Under the pieces are notes generated by a model that worked only from the letters and a program-made list of their open reading frames with translations, had not been told where the DNA came from and made no database searches. A DNA stretch of 26,514 nt, taken from NCBI GenBank assembly GCA_934589665.1, contig CAKTOJ010000014.1:1-26514 (forward strand). Reading direction: 5' to 3'. The translations under genes were made by a program, and so were the position numbers. The DNA comes from an uncultured Oscillospiraceae bacterium (GTDB taxonomy: Bacteria > Bacillota > Clostridia > Oscillospirales > Oscillospiraceae). This document shows positions 14,235 to 22,962 of the stretch, piece after piece (position 1 is the stretch's first letter; every line of letters starts with the position of its first letter).

Positions 14235-17200
14235 TTATGCCTCTTTGGCAAAAGCGCGTTCAAAGCGCATCACCAGCGTCGCAATCTGTGCACGGGTCGT
14301 CGTGTCTGCGGGGGCGAGGATCATTCCGCCGTTCTGCGCAATACCGTTTACCAGTCCGGCTCCGCAGCCCCACTGCATCGCGGAGACCGCATAGCCGCTG
14401 ACGGCCGGCGCGTCCGTGAAGCTCAGAATATTCGTATCCCCGCTGATGCTTACATCATAGCTCTTGTACTGCGCGTAACGGTACAGGATTGTCACCATCT
14501 GCTCGCGCGTGAGCGCATCGTCCGATCCGAAGCGCCCGTCGTCATAGCCCTTGATCACACCGCTGTCCGCTGCCCAGCGGACGGCTCCGGCGTACCATGC
14601 GCTGCCGGGAACGTCGGTGAAGCGCTGTGAACCGGCAGCCTCCGGACTGCCCTCCATGCGCCACAGAATCGTGACGAGCTGCGCGCGGGTCGTGCCGGCA
14701 TCCGGCAGGAATTCCGCGGCGGAAACACCGCGCATCAGACCGCTTTCAACGCAGTAATGGACACCGTCATGATACCATGCGGATGGCACGGCATCAGCAA
14801 ACGGCCAAATGGGGCAGGTGCTGTCCTGCGGACAGGTGCGCTCATCCGTGCGGCCCGTCTCTGCTTTATCCGCAGCATTGGCCGGCACGGAGGGGGCGTG
14901 GCCGCCGCCATTGCCGCCGCTATTGCCATTGCCGCTACTGCCGGACTGATAGGCGATGACATACTCGGAATAGAGCCTTGCGTGGATGGTAATGGCAGTT
15001 TTGTCGGCGCTGACCTCAATAAACTCGCCATTCGCATTGGGCGCAGCAGTCAGCTTGTGCACCTGTGCTCCGTGCAGGCGGTATACCGTATAGCTGTCCT
15101 TCCCCTGAAGCACGGCGGGGAGCCGGATGACAGTTTCAAGCAGGATGCCGGTATCCGTGACCGTCGTGATTGTCTGTGTGCCGCTGCTGGGCGTAACTGT
15201 TTTGCTGACCTCAAGGTCAAGCCGCAGGCCGATGTCGGCATCATCGGAAAGCTGCTGCCTGATCCCGTCGGCGACAGCATCCTTGTCGGTCTTTGTCACC
15301 GTCAGCCGGATCTCCACGCTGCCGCCGTTCATTACTGTGCTTTGGTCATTGGCAGTAAAGGGCTTGTCATCTCCGCTGGCTTCAAATATCTTCTCAAGGT
15401 TTCCGACCACGGCCTCGACGCTTTCCTCTGCGTCAGCGGATCTGACCTCCACCACGGAGCTGGTCTTTCCTGCCGGCATAACGACTGTATCAACGGTGAC
15501 ATCCGTGCGGACGACCTCCGCCTTGACTGTCATGGTCACGCCGTCCAGCTTCGCAATGAGGTTGTATATGCCGGGGACAATGCCCGTGAAGCGGTATGTC
15601 CCCTCGCTGTCGGCAATCACTGAGGCGATCTGACGGTCGCCCAGCACCAGCGTCACCACCGCGCCTGCGGCTGGGGTGCGGTCGTTCTTTACTACCTCGC
15701 CGCTGATACCGTAGGTGCGGGCGGGCAGCTTCGGGATTGCGCGGCTCTGCGTGTGGGTGATGTCCCGCGTGCAGGTCCGGGTTTCCACGCCCTCGCGGTC
15801 TTCTGTTGCGGGCGTAGTGACGGTGTAGCGGCCCCAGTCATGGCCGAGAGCCTCCCCACGGGCCGCGTGGCAGCGCGCACAGGCTTCGGGCGTGTCACAC
15901 GCCGCCGGCTGCCAGTCGTGTCCGGGTGCGGGAACCGTCGTTGGTGCTGTGATTACCTCCTGACATACGGAGCACCTGCTGCCTGCCGTCAATCCGGTCT
16001 GTTCGCAGGATGCCGGGACAGCGGGAATGACCTCGGGCGAATGAGGAAGCTTATCGAGTGTAATTTCCCCTTCTGTAAGCGCCTGCGTTCCCTCGCTGTC
16101 ACGAAACAGCCCGCCGCAGTCTTCGCAGCGGTAATACCCGATATTTCCTGCGGAAGTGCAGGTCGCCGGAACAGCGGGAACCGTGCGCAGATCATGGGTG
16201 TGCGGCGGTGTAACGGGGCGGGTATAGCCACAGACATTGCACACGGCATCTTCTGCGTCATCATAAAGATGCACGGCAGGATCGAGCTTTTGTCCGCAGT
16301 TATTTTCACACACGTGCCAATGGCCGCCTTCATCGCTGCTCCATTCGGCTGCGGGGGCATGCGCGGGACGGATGACCGTGGTGTCGTGGTCGACCTCATA
16401 CACGCCGCCTGCGTCACGGAAAACCTTTCCGCAGCCGGAGCAGCTCCAGTATTCGGTGTTTCCCTCGGTGTTCGTGCCGCAGTTGGCGGCAGCGGCCGGG
16501 TAATGCACCAGGCTGTGCACATGGGGAAGCTTGGGGATAGACCTGGTGTCCGTATGGGAGGTATCCCGACGGCAGGTCCGCGTTTCCTCACCGTCCGCCT
16601 CCTCGGTTGCCGGTACGGTCATGACCCAGCTGCCCCAGTCGTGGCCCGGCGCGGGGATGGCCTTCGGTGTCCGGCTGAGCTCGCTGCTGCACTTCGTGCA
16701 GTACACGACCTCGTCATAGCTGCCAGCCTCCGTGCAGTCGGCGTCGACCTTGTTCTCGATGACCGGTGTGCCGTCAGTGTGACCCAGCGCGTCTCCCGTT
16801 TCAAAGGTATCCGGTCCCTTTGCACCGCAGACACAGGACTTATAGTAGACTGCTCTGGCTGTGCAGGTCGCGTCGGATTTCAGATATTTGGCGTCTGCGG
16901 ACTGCTGATTATAGTCGTGTTCACCGGTGTCCTTTCTGCCAGAGCAGATGGAGCATTCGTGCCAATGGCCAGAGGAATCTGACGACCATACCGTTCCCCA
17001 ACTGTGCTCACACGCGACAAGGGTTCTGCCGATGCGGATCACTTCGATAGAAGGATTATTCTCGTATTTGAATTTGGTGGGATCAGCATTGGCCTGACTG
17101 CCTGTGGCGATGCGGACATAGCCGGAAGAACTCGGCATTGCTTCCGTCGTCACGCCGATGACGGAGCCGGTCAGTTCGCCCTTGACGGCGATGACCTTGC

Positions 17201-18359
17201 CAGTCGGCAGATAGACGTTGTTGTCCGTTCCGCCGCTCAGATCACCGCTGGCAGGGATGCCGCCCTTTTTGTTCCCGGTAATGCTGACGCAGCCGTCGAG
17301 ATTGAATGTGTTGCCGTTAAAATACACGCCGCCGCCCGTACCGGCCACGTTGTTATTGCTGATGCTGCCCCCGGTCATCACGAGGCTGGCCTTGTCTACA
17401 TAAATTCCGCCACCGTCGTCCGCTGAATTTCCTTCGATTTTCATTGTGCCGGAGATGTCCAGAGTGTTGTAGGCGTTCCATGCGCTGAAGTATACGCCGC
17501 CGCCGTTCTCGGTCGCCGTGTTGCCGCTGATCTCGCCGCCGGACAGCGCGTATGAGGCATTCCAGAGGCCTACACCGCCGCCGCTCTTGGACGCCGTATT
17601 GCCGGAGATCGTACCGCCATGCATTTTAAACGTACTGCCGACCACACTTATACCGCCGCCGTCATTCGACGTGTTGCCGCTGATCTCGCCGCCGGACATG
17701 ATAAACTTTCCGCCGCTATGCGCACACACACCGCCGCCTCCGTTGTTAGATGCGGCTTCAATGTGGTTATCGCTGATCTTGCCGCCATACATCTGGAAGG
17801 AAGCGCCTTGAACCAGCACGCCAGCGCCGTCTTGGTTGTTTGTGCGGTTGCCGCTGATCGTACCGCCGTACATGATGAAGGAAGTCGTGCGGGAATTGGG
17901 GCTGCTTGAACCGATGCGCACACCCCTTCCAGTCTTGCCGGACGCATGGGTGATAGTGCCGCCTGTCTTGCAGTTGCACAGCGTGAATGTTGAATTGTCA
18001 TCCACTGTAATAACGCCAGAGAAGATGTCGCTCTCGGCGGTTTTTGTGATGCTGTGCCCGTTCAGGCAGAGGTTGACCGTGCCTTCGATGTTGATCGCAT
18101 ATTTCACACGGATATCTTCGCCCAGATAATAGCTTCTTCCGGCCTCGAGAGTCAGCCCGTTGCTTTCGCTAACGTCTGTCTGCTTCACCTCGATCCACGT
18201 TGTCACCTCGCTGTGACCGTGATTCGTGTTTTCGCAGTTTGCTACGCCGCAGTTGTAATGGTCGGTATGCTCTCCCGCCGCGCTCGCGCTCACGCTCATT
18301 ACGCACGCCGCCGCGCACAGGCACAGCGCCATGCCGAACAGCCGTTTCCAGATCTTCAT
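14235..18359 (-). CDS. Secreted SLH-domain surface protein with beta-helix and Cys/His-rich repeats
   Basis: A 1374-residue exported cell-wall protein. In order: a signal peptide (1-28, MKIWKRLFGMALCLCAAACV then SVSASAAG); a right-handed beta-helix built of GGxISGN / GGGVY repeats (about 130-380); Cys/His-rich repeats (about 450-870) with blocks like GHWHxC, CxxC and PAPGHDW; a carboxypeptidase-regulatory-like Ig domain (about 880-965, YGISGEVVKNDRTPAAGAVV); a further beta-rich region to about 1140; a Gly/Ser/Asn linker; and three S-layer homology domains (about 1182-1374, each with a W/Y-aromatic patch and TRAQL/TREQM), which bind pyruvylated wall polymers. The ATG at 18359 has AAAGGAGTGGAG before it and leads straight into the signal peptide. 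An upstream extension to 18461 is not credible. The role (adhesin, matrix or polysaccharide binding) is unknown. It is divergent from a MerR gene. Confidence 0.9.
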   Translation of the reverse strand: MKIWKRLFGMALCLCAAACVMSVSASAAGEHTDHYNCGVANCENTNHGHSEVTTWIEVKQTDVSESNGLTLEAGRSYYLGEDIRVKYAINIEGTVNLCLNGHSITKTAESDIFSGVITVDDNSTFTLCNCKTGGTITHASGKTGRGVRIGSSSPNSRTTSFIMYGGTISGNRTNNQDGAGVLVQGASFQMYGGKISDNHIEAASNNGGGGVCAHSGGKFIMSGGEISGNTSNDGGGISVVGSTFKMHGGTISGNTASKSGGGVGLWNASYALSGGEISGNTATENGGGVYFSAWNAYNTLDISGTMKIEGNSADDGGGIYVDKASLVMTGGSISNNNVAGTGGGVYFNGNTFNLDGCVSITGNKKGGIPASGDLSGGTDNNVYLPTGKVIAVKGELTGSVIGVTTEAMPSSSGYVRIATGSQANADPTKFKYENNPSIEVIRIGRTLVACEHSWGTVWSSDSSGHWHECSICSGRKDTGEHDYNQQSADAKYLKSDATCTARAVYYKSCVCGAKGPDTFETGDALGHTDGTPVIENKVDADCTEAGSYDEVVYCTKCSSELSRTPKAIPAPGHDWGSWVMTVPATEEADGEETRTCRRDTSHTDTRSIPKLPHVHSLVHYPAAAANCGTNTEGNTEYWSCSGCGKVFRDAGGVYEVDHDTTVIRPAHAPAAEWSSDEGGHWHVCENNCGQKLDPAVHLYDDAEDAVCNVCGYTRPVTPPHTHDLRTVPAVPATCTSAGNIGYYRCEDCGGLFRDSEGTQALTEGEITLDKLPHSPEVIPAVPASCEQTGLTAGSRCSVCQEVITAPTTVPAPGHDWQPAACDTPEACARCHAARGEALGHDWGRYTVTTPATEDREGVETRTCTRDITHTQSRAIPKLPARTYGISGEVVKNDRTPAAGAVVTLVLGDRQIASVIADSEGTYRFTGIVPGIYNLIAKLDGVTMTVKAEVVRTDVTVDTVVMPAGKTSSVVEVRSADAEESVEAVVGNLEKIFEASGDDKPFTANDQSTVMNGGSVEIRLTVTKTDKDAVADGIRQQLSDDADIGLRLDLEVSKTVTPSSGTQTITTVTDTGILLETVIRLPAVLQGKDSYTVYRLHGAQVHKLTAAPNANGEFIEVSADKTAITIHARLYSEYVIAYQSGSSGNGNSGGNGGGHAPSVPANAADKAETGRTDERTCPQDSTCPIWPFADAVPSAWYHDGVHYCVESGLMRGVSAAEFLPDAGTTRAQLVTILWRMEGSPEAAGSQRFTDVPGSAWYAGAVRWAADSGVIKGYDDGRFGSDDALTREQMVTILYRYAQYKSYDVSISGDTNILSFTDAPAVSGYAVSAMQWGCGAGLVNGIAQNGGMILAPADTTTRAQIATLVMRFERAFAKEA

Positions 18360-18410
18360 GCGTTCTCCACTCCTTTTCCATTGCCCATCAGCCTTCAGGA
18401 ACCCGAAGGC

Positions 18411-18432
18411 TGTGGTGCGGGCCCGCACCACA
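18411..18432. repeat. Perfect 22-base palindrome in the 5' leader of the SLH gene
   Basis: TGTGGTGCGGG (18411-18421) is followed directly by its exact reverse complement (18422-18432). Beside it, GCCTTC and GAAGGC (18391-18410) form a second small stem. Both lie in the SLH mRNA leader if transcription starts near 18479. On the plus strand the palindrome is followed by ATTTTTC and could insulate the MerR promoter. Confidence 0.5.
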
Positions 18433-18454
18433 ATTTTTCTGCCCACCGCCGGAC

Positions 18455-18482
18455 TTGACACCGCAGCGGGTTTCCTTATAAT
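18455..18482 (+). promoter_or_regulatory. Promoter of the MerR-family gene
   Basis: A perfect -35 TTGACA (18455-18460) and a perfect -10 TATAAT (18477-18482) are 16 bp apart. The predicted start (about 18489) lies just upstream of the inverted repeat at 18495-18510, so bound regulator could repress its own gene. Confidence 0.7.
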
Positions 18483-18485
18483 GGC

Positions 18486-18516
18486 ATTATAATCCGTTCA
18501 TCTATGAACGAAGCAA
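18486..18516 (-). promoter_or_regulatory. MerR-type promoter of the SLH gene (19-bp spacer with dyad)
   Basis: On the minus strand, -35 TTGCTT (18516-18511) and a perfect -10 TATAAT (18491-18486) are 19 bp apart, too far for ordinary sigma-A use. The inverted repeat CGTTCAT-CT-ATGAACG (18495-18510) fills the spacer. This matches the MerR activation mechanism, in which the regulator twists an over-long spacer. Confidence 0.6.
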
Positions 18517-18533
18517 GGGGGCGCGGAGAAAAA

Positions 18534-19355
18534 ATGACAGAAAAGGACAAAAAAAGACTGTTTCAAATCACTGAGGCGGCGCATGCCTGCGGCCTGTCCC
18601 GCAGCACACTCATGCGCATGGAGGAAAAGGGGCTGCTCACGCCGGCCTATATTGCTCCGGAAAGCGGACGGCGGTATTATGACAACCACGATGTTGCGCG
18701 CATTTTGCAGATCGAGAAATTCAAGGCCATGGGGCTGAACGTGGAGGAAATTGCGGACTATTTTGTACGCGGCGGCGAGGCGTCCGGCCTCCTCACAGCG
18801 CTTGAGAGCCGCCTGCGTGACTTGCAGCGCGGCGTAGAGGAGATCCGGCTCCGTGCCGCAGAGGCCTCCGGCGTCTCCATACAGCTGATGACGCTGCCTG
18901 CCGTGACCTGCTGCATGCGGCGCTGCATGGGACATACGGTTGCGGAGAAGTACACCGATATGTACGATTTTTACGGTGCGTGTATTCGCCGCGGCTGCGT
19001 GCTCTCCGGCGAGCCGATCTTCACGGTGCTTGAGCGGCAGGACTACCTCAACGGATGCATCGGCGACGAGCCATATCCCTACTGGGTCTGCATTCCGGTG
19101 CGGCCGGAGAGTGCGCCGGCGGACGCGGTCGTATTGCCCGCATGCCGTGTGCTCTCGGCGCTGCACTACGGCGACTACAGCGGGCTGGACGAGGTGTGGC
19201 TGACGCTTGGACGCGAGGTAAAGGCGCGCGGCATGACGCCCGCAGGCTTTCCGCGCGTACTGGGTATCGTCGCGCCCTACACGGGCCGCGAGATCGAAGC
19301 GCGGCGGTACTGTTCCCGAATCGTACTGCCGGTGGAGGAACCGGCCTGCGAATGA
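18534..19355 (+). CDS. MerR-family transcriptional regulator with effector-binding domain
   Basis: A 273-residue DNA-binding regulator. The winged-helix MerR domain is residues 8-78: FQITEAAHACGLSRSTLMRM, then EEKGLLTPAYIAPESGRRYY and VARILQIEKFKAMGLNVEEI. A coiled-coil dimer helix follows (about 84-112). The C-terminal half (about 115-270) looks like a GyrI-like effector-binding domain, with SIQLMTLPAVTCCMRR at its start and VLPACRVLSALHYGDYSGLDEVW later, as in BmrR-type regulators that sense small hydrophobic compounds. I chose the ATG at 18534, with GGAG 5 bases upstream; an earlier ATG at 18504 lies inside the dyad. The likely target is the divergent SLH gene, and possibly the gene itself. 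Confidence 0.88.
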   Translation: MTEKDKKRLFQITEAAHACGLSRSTLMRMEEKGLLTPAYIAPESGRRYYDNHDVARILQIEKFKAMGLNVEEIADYFVRGGEASGLLTALESRLRDLQRGVEEIRLRAAEASGVSIQLMTLPAVTCCMRRCMGHTVAEKYTDMYDFYGACIRRGCVLSGEPIFTVLERQDYLNGCIGDEPYPYWVCIPVRPESAPADAVVLPACRVLSALHYGDYSGLDEVWLTLGREVKARGMTPAGFPRVLGIVAPYTGREIEARRYCSRIVLPVEEPACE

Positions 19356-19444
19356 TGCTTGACTAAAAAATTGCAGAAACCGCCGGGACCTCGACAGGTT
19401 CCGCCCGCATTTGACAGGGGGACAACGCTATACTTTCTTTGCAA

Positions 19445-19469
19445 GGCAGGACAAACGTGCCGTCCTGCC
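19445..19469 (+). promoter_or_regulatory. Leader hairpin ahead of the pilus operon
   Basis: GGCAGGAC (19445-19452) and GTCCTGCC (19462-19469) form a perfect 8-bp stem, about 15 bases before the ribosome site of the first pilus gene. TTGACA (19411-19416) and TATACT (19429-19434) lie upstream, but only 12 bp apart, so I do not call them a promoter pair. Confidence 0.4.
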
Positions 19470-19498
19470 GGGAAAGGAACCAAAGGAGGTATGGTGTG

Positions 19499-21268
19499 AT
19501 GAAAAAACACACGAAAAAATTTCTATCCCTGTTTCTGACAACGGTGCTGCTATGCTCACTGCTGTCGATCTCCGCGCTGGCGGCACAGGTGTCCAACGAA
19601 CAGTTGACCTGCAGGTACCAGATCCTTTACATGGACGACTCTTTCCCTGTTGGGTACAATTTCGGCGACAGCTGGAGCGCGGACTACACTTGCCAGTTTA
19701 CAAGCAATCATTCCACTGAGGCGAACCATTCTCTTTCCTGCGCTGACATCAAAACGCAGGCCGATGTGGCTGCGGGCAAGGTGAGCGGCGAATGGAAAAT
19801 CGTCGGCTGGGCCAAGGAGGCCAAAGCAAACGCAACGGTTTGGGACAGTTACAGCGGCACGACCCGCACGGATAAGCTCTCCACCATCTATCTGGTAGCG
19901 AAGAAGCCTGCTTCGGCCGAGGTGACCTACACCCTGAGCTATGATGCCAACGGCGGCAGCGGCGCGCCCGGCGACCAGACGGCAAAGAGCGCGACCGGAT
20001 CGGCGGCTTTTACTGTCTCCGGTACTGTTCCGGCTTGGGACGATCATGATTTTCTTGGCTGGGCGGAGACCAGTGACGCGGCAGCGGCAGCCTATCACGG
20101 CGGCGATCCCATCACGCTTACGAGCGTGAGCAAGACCCTTTACGCGGTCTGGGAGGTCCGGCAGCATACACATGTCGACGGCGATGACGATGGATACTGC
20201 GACGATGACCATGCCTGCATGCACGTCAAGGACAGCGAAAACTATTGCGCCGTGAGCGGATGCACGCACCCCGACTCCTGCTGTCCCAAGCACTCTGCCG
20301 GCGCTCCCGCAGCGCCGAGTGAGGCGGAGCTGGGCGATATTCTGGGCGCGGACTTTGTTACGGTGAGCTGTGAAAACGATTCGACCAGCCATCCGGACGG
20401 CACATACGGCCTGCTGCCCGGCGGTTATGCCATCGGGGCCGTGCAGGGCGACGATGCGGCGGGCTACACGCTGAGCGTGACGCTCAAGAAGGCTTACTAT
20501 GCGCAGGCCTTCGGCACGGATGTGCACAAGACGCATGTTCCGTCGGAGGGAGAGACGGACAAGACCGTTTCACTCCGCTATGATGCGGCGGCGCACGCAT
20601 GGGTGCTTGCCGCGGGTGTGACCGGTGCGGCATTCCGGACCACGTGCAGCGATAAGGTCAGCGAGCCGGGCATCCTGAAGCAGGCGGACGGCCAGAACAC
20701 GATCGGCCGCCGGGAGCCGGGGAAGAGCATGCTGTTCACACTGACCTCCACCGTTCCCTCGACGCTTGCGCGCTGGGACGCGGCCACGAAGCAGATGGTG
20801 CCGGTTAATTCCTATCTTCTCGTGTTCCACGATACCATGAATGCCAAGCTTGAATCCGACTACAGCGACCTCAAGGTCACGCTGGGCGGTGCGGTTCTGG
20901 ACGATTCGTACTACACCGTGGCGACGGGCCTGAGCAATGGTGAGTCGCTCAATGTTACGCTGGATCTCGCGGCGCTGTACAAAGACGGCAAGATCGGCGA
21001 GAACGATCTGGGCAAGACCAGCATCGTGGTGTCCTACACTGCCCGCGTGGTCGCGGATGCGCAGGATGGCGACGAGCTTCGCAATGATGCACAGGTCAGC
21101 TTCCCCGGCGGGGAGAGCGTTGTGAGCACCGTAGAGGGCTCTGTCATTGTCACGCCGCATACCGGCGGCGCGGGCACGGCGGCCTTTACCGTGCTGGGCG
21201 TGACGCTGCTCGGCGGCGCGGCCGGCCTTGCGGCGCTGGGGCGCAAGAGAAAGGACTCTGAGGACTAA
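19499..21268 (+). CDS. Fimbrial isopeptide-forming subunit, probable pilus backbone or tip
   Basis: A 589-residue exported, wall-sorted protein. Signal peptide 1-29 (MKKHTKKFLSLFLTTVLLCS then ALAAQ); an InlB B-repeat-like domain at about 143-219 (YDANGGSGAPGDQ, FLGWAETSD, LYAVWE); a Cys/His/Asp-rich stretch at 223-266; and a fimbrial isopeptide-forming domain at about 400-550 (SMLFTLTSTVP, YLLVFHDTMNAKL, SIVVSYTARV, LRNDAQVSF). The C-terminus is a sorting signal: TPHTG at 552-556 in place of LPxTG, a hydrophobic helix (561-579) and the basic tail GRKRKDSED. The ATG at 19499 has AAAGGAGG 9 bases before it. A class C sortase follows 5 bases after the stop, so this protein is its likely substrate. 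Confidence 0.88.
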   Translation: MKKHTKKFLSLFLTTVLLCSLLSISALAAQVSNEQLTCRYQILYMDDSFPVGYNFGDSWSADYTCQFTSNHSTEANHSLSCADIKTQADVAAGKVSGEWKIVGWAKEAKANATVWDSYSGTTRTDKLSTIYLVAKKPASAEVTYTLSYDANGGSGAPGDQTAKSATGSAAFTVSGTVPAWDDHDFLGWAETSDAAAAAYHGGDPITLTSVSKTLYAVWEVRQHTHVDGDDDGYCDDDHACMHVKDSENYCAVSGCTHPDSCCPKHSAGAPAAPSEAELGDILGADFVTVSCENDSTSHPDGTYGLLPGGYAIGAVQGDDAAGYTLSVTLKKAYYAQAFGTDVHKTHVPSEGETDKTVSLRYDAAAHAWVLAAGVTGAAFRTTCSDKVSEPGILKQADGQNTIGRREPGKSMLFTLTSTVPSTLARWDAATKQMVPVNSYLLVFHDTMNAKLESDYSDLKVTLGGAVLDDSYYTVATGLSNGESLNVTLDLAALYKDGKIGENDLGKTSIVVSYTARVVADAQDGDELRNDAQVSFPGGESVVSTVEGSVIVTPHTGGAGTAAFTVLGVTLLGGAAGLAALGRKRKDSED

Positions 21269-21273
21269 GCGGC

Positions 21274-22068
21274 ATGAAGCGGCGGAAACGGAAGAACGCT
21301 CCCTGTGCACGCACCGTTCTGACCGGACTGCTGTCGTTAGCTGGAGCGGCGGTCCTGCTCTATCCGGCCCTTTCCAACCTCTATTACCGGCATCACTATG
21401 CGCAGGAGGCGGAGGCCTTTGCCAGAGAGACCGCCGCAGAGACGGACGCGCTCTGGGAAAACGCGGAGGCCTATAACGCCGCGCTGGCGGAAAAGGAGGA
21501 GCAGTTTGTCCTGACACCGGAGGAGCGCGAATGGATCGAGAGCTGCCTGAACCCGCTGGGAACAGGCATGATGGGATCGGTGGAGATTCCGAAAATCCAT
21601 GTAGATCTGCCGATTTATCAGGGAACGGAGGAAAAGCAGCTGCAATCCGGCTGCGGCTGGTGGCCGGGCACGTCGCTGCCGACCGGCGGCGCGGACACAC
21701 ACTGCGTCATTACGGCGCACACGGGGCTGGCAAAGGCAAAGCTGTTTACCGACCTCGATCAGCTGAAGGTGGGCGACCGCTTCACGCTGCACATTCTTGA
21801 TCGAAGCATGACCTATGAGGTGGAACAGATCCTTGTGACCGAGCCGGAGGAGGTTGATGCGCTGCGCATCGTCCCCGGCGAGGATCTTGTAACGCTCTAC
21901 ACCTGTACGCCCTACGGCATCAACAGCCACCGGCTGCTGGTACGCGGGCGGCGGATCGGAGAAGAGCGGGCCGGGGACGCGGACCGGAGCGCGGTGCGAT
22001 GGATCGTGCCGGCGGTGCTGGTGGGCACAGCGGCCGCAGTGCTGGCGGGACGTAGAAGGCGGCAGTAG
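21274..22068 (+). CDS. Class C (pilus-polymerising) sortase
   Basis: A membrane transpeptidase that cleaves sorting signals and links pilin subunits. The 264-residue protein has an N-terminal membrane anchor (about 14-36), the catalytic core, and a C-terminal membrane helix (about 243-259) with an Arg-rich tail, the layout of class C enzymes. Catalytic residues are His149 in VITAHTGLAKAKLF, Cys211 in TLYTCTPYGINSHR and Arg220 in SHRLLVRG. Both the TCTPYG and RLLVRG motifs are class C hallmarks. It follows the large subunit by 5 bases and precedes the LPQTG pilin by 15, so all are co-transcribed. Confidence 0.94.
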   Translation: MKRRKRKNAPCARTVLTGLLSLAGAAVLLYPALSNLYYRHHYAQEAEAFARETAAETDALWENAEAYNAALAEKEEQFVLTPEEREWIESCLNPLGTGMMGSVEIPKIHVDLPIYQGTEEKQLQSGCGWWPGTSLPTGGADTHCVITAHTGLAKAKLFTDLDQLKVGDRFTLHILDRSMTYEVEQILVTEPEEVDALRIVPGEDLVTLYTCTPYGINSHRLLVRGRRIGEERAGDADRSAVRWIVPAVLVGTAAAVLAGRRRRQ

Positions 22069-22083
22069 AAGAAAGGGGGCGGC

Positions 22084-22962
22084 ATGATGAACGCATGGAC
22101 AAAGCGGCGCGGGGGACACGCGGCGCTCTGGACCGCGGTCTGGCTGCTGCTGACGGTTTTTGCGCAGGCGTCCGGCGGAACGCTGACGCTGCACTATGTG
22201 TTTGACGGCGTGCCGTTTGCTGTCTACCGCGTGGCGGAGAAAAGCGGCGCGGACTATGTGCTGACCGCTCCCTTTGACGACTGTAAGGTCAGGCTTCCGT
22301 CCGAAAAGGACGGCGCATCCCGCTGGCGGGACGCGGCGGAAACGCTTGCCGGCTGCGCGGCGGGGGAGCACGCCGCGGCACAGGAGACTGTGCAGGACGG
22401 TCAGGCTGCGTTTACGGGTCTGGCAGACGGACTGTATCTGGTGGTCGGCGGACGGCATACGCAGGACGGCGCGGCCTGCCTGCCCGTTGTATTCTTAGCA
22501 GAGGTCTCCGGCGGGAAGAGCGTCGGGGCCGATGTAAAATGGGACAGCGGCGATCCGGACGGGAGTATCGGAGGCGTGACGGTGACGGTTCGTAAGCTAT
22601 GGCAGGATGATGACCCGCTGGAGCGGCCGGAGAACGTGGAGCTTCGGCTCCTGTGCGACGGCACGCCGTATGAGGATGTGCGGCTGGAGGAGGCCAACGG
22701 CTGGCAGTACAGCTGGCACGGTCTGGATGCGGCGTGCCGCTGGCAGGTGGTCGAGCCGGACGTGCCGGAGGGCTATACGGTGTCCGTTTCCCGCGAGGGC
22801 TGGAACTTTACTGTGACCAATACGGCGGATGCGCCGCGGGAACCGGTTTGGCCGGGCGGGCTGCTGCCGCAGACCGGACAGCTCTGGTGGCCGGCGGCTG
22901 TGCTGGCGGTGCTTGGTGTGCTCCTGATCTGGGCGGATCGCCGCGCCGGACGGAGAAAGTAA
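22084..22962 (+). CDS. LPQTG-anchored pilin with Cna_B-type domain
   Basis: A 292-residue exported protein, probably a minor or base pilin. It has an N-terminal hydrophobic export segment (about 12-30), a first domain to about 145 (VPFAVYRVAE ... GLADGLYLVVGG, as in pilin N-domains), and a Cna_B-like Ig domain at about 163-248 (VTVTVRKLWQDDDPLERPENVELRLL, with the typical K-W-D-D pattern and WNFTVTNT end). The sorting signal is LPQTG at 261-265, then a hydrophobic helix and RRAGRRK. The start may be either of two adjacent ATGs (22084, 22087), after AAAGGGGG. The stop overlaps the next sortase start as TAATG. Confidence 0.88.
   Translation: MMNAWTKRRGGHAALWTAVWLLLTVFAQASGGTLTLHYVFDGVPFAVYRVAEKSGADYVLTAPFDDCKVRLPSEKDGASRWRDAAETLAGCAAGEHAAAQETVQDGQAAFTGLADGLYLVVGGRHTQDGAACLPVVFLAEVSGGKSVGADVKWDSGDPDGSIGGVTVTVRKLWQDDDPLERPENVELRLLCDGTPYEDVRLEEANGWQYSWHGLDAACRWQVVEPDVPEGYTVSVSREGWNFTVTNTADAPREPVWPGGLLPQTGQLWWPAAVLAVLGVLLIWADRRAGRRK

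Noticed and set aside
15753..16982. A 409-codon plus-strand frame inside the SLH gene
   Set aside because: Antisense shadow; the minus-strand frame carries the continuous Cys/His-rich repeats and SLH architecture.
19411..19434. TTGACA and TATACT as a promoter for the pilus operon
   Set aside because: The boxes are only 12 bp apart, and no good -35 lies 16-19 bp before TATACT; the true promoter is unresolved.
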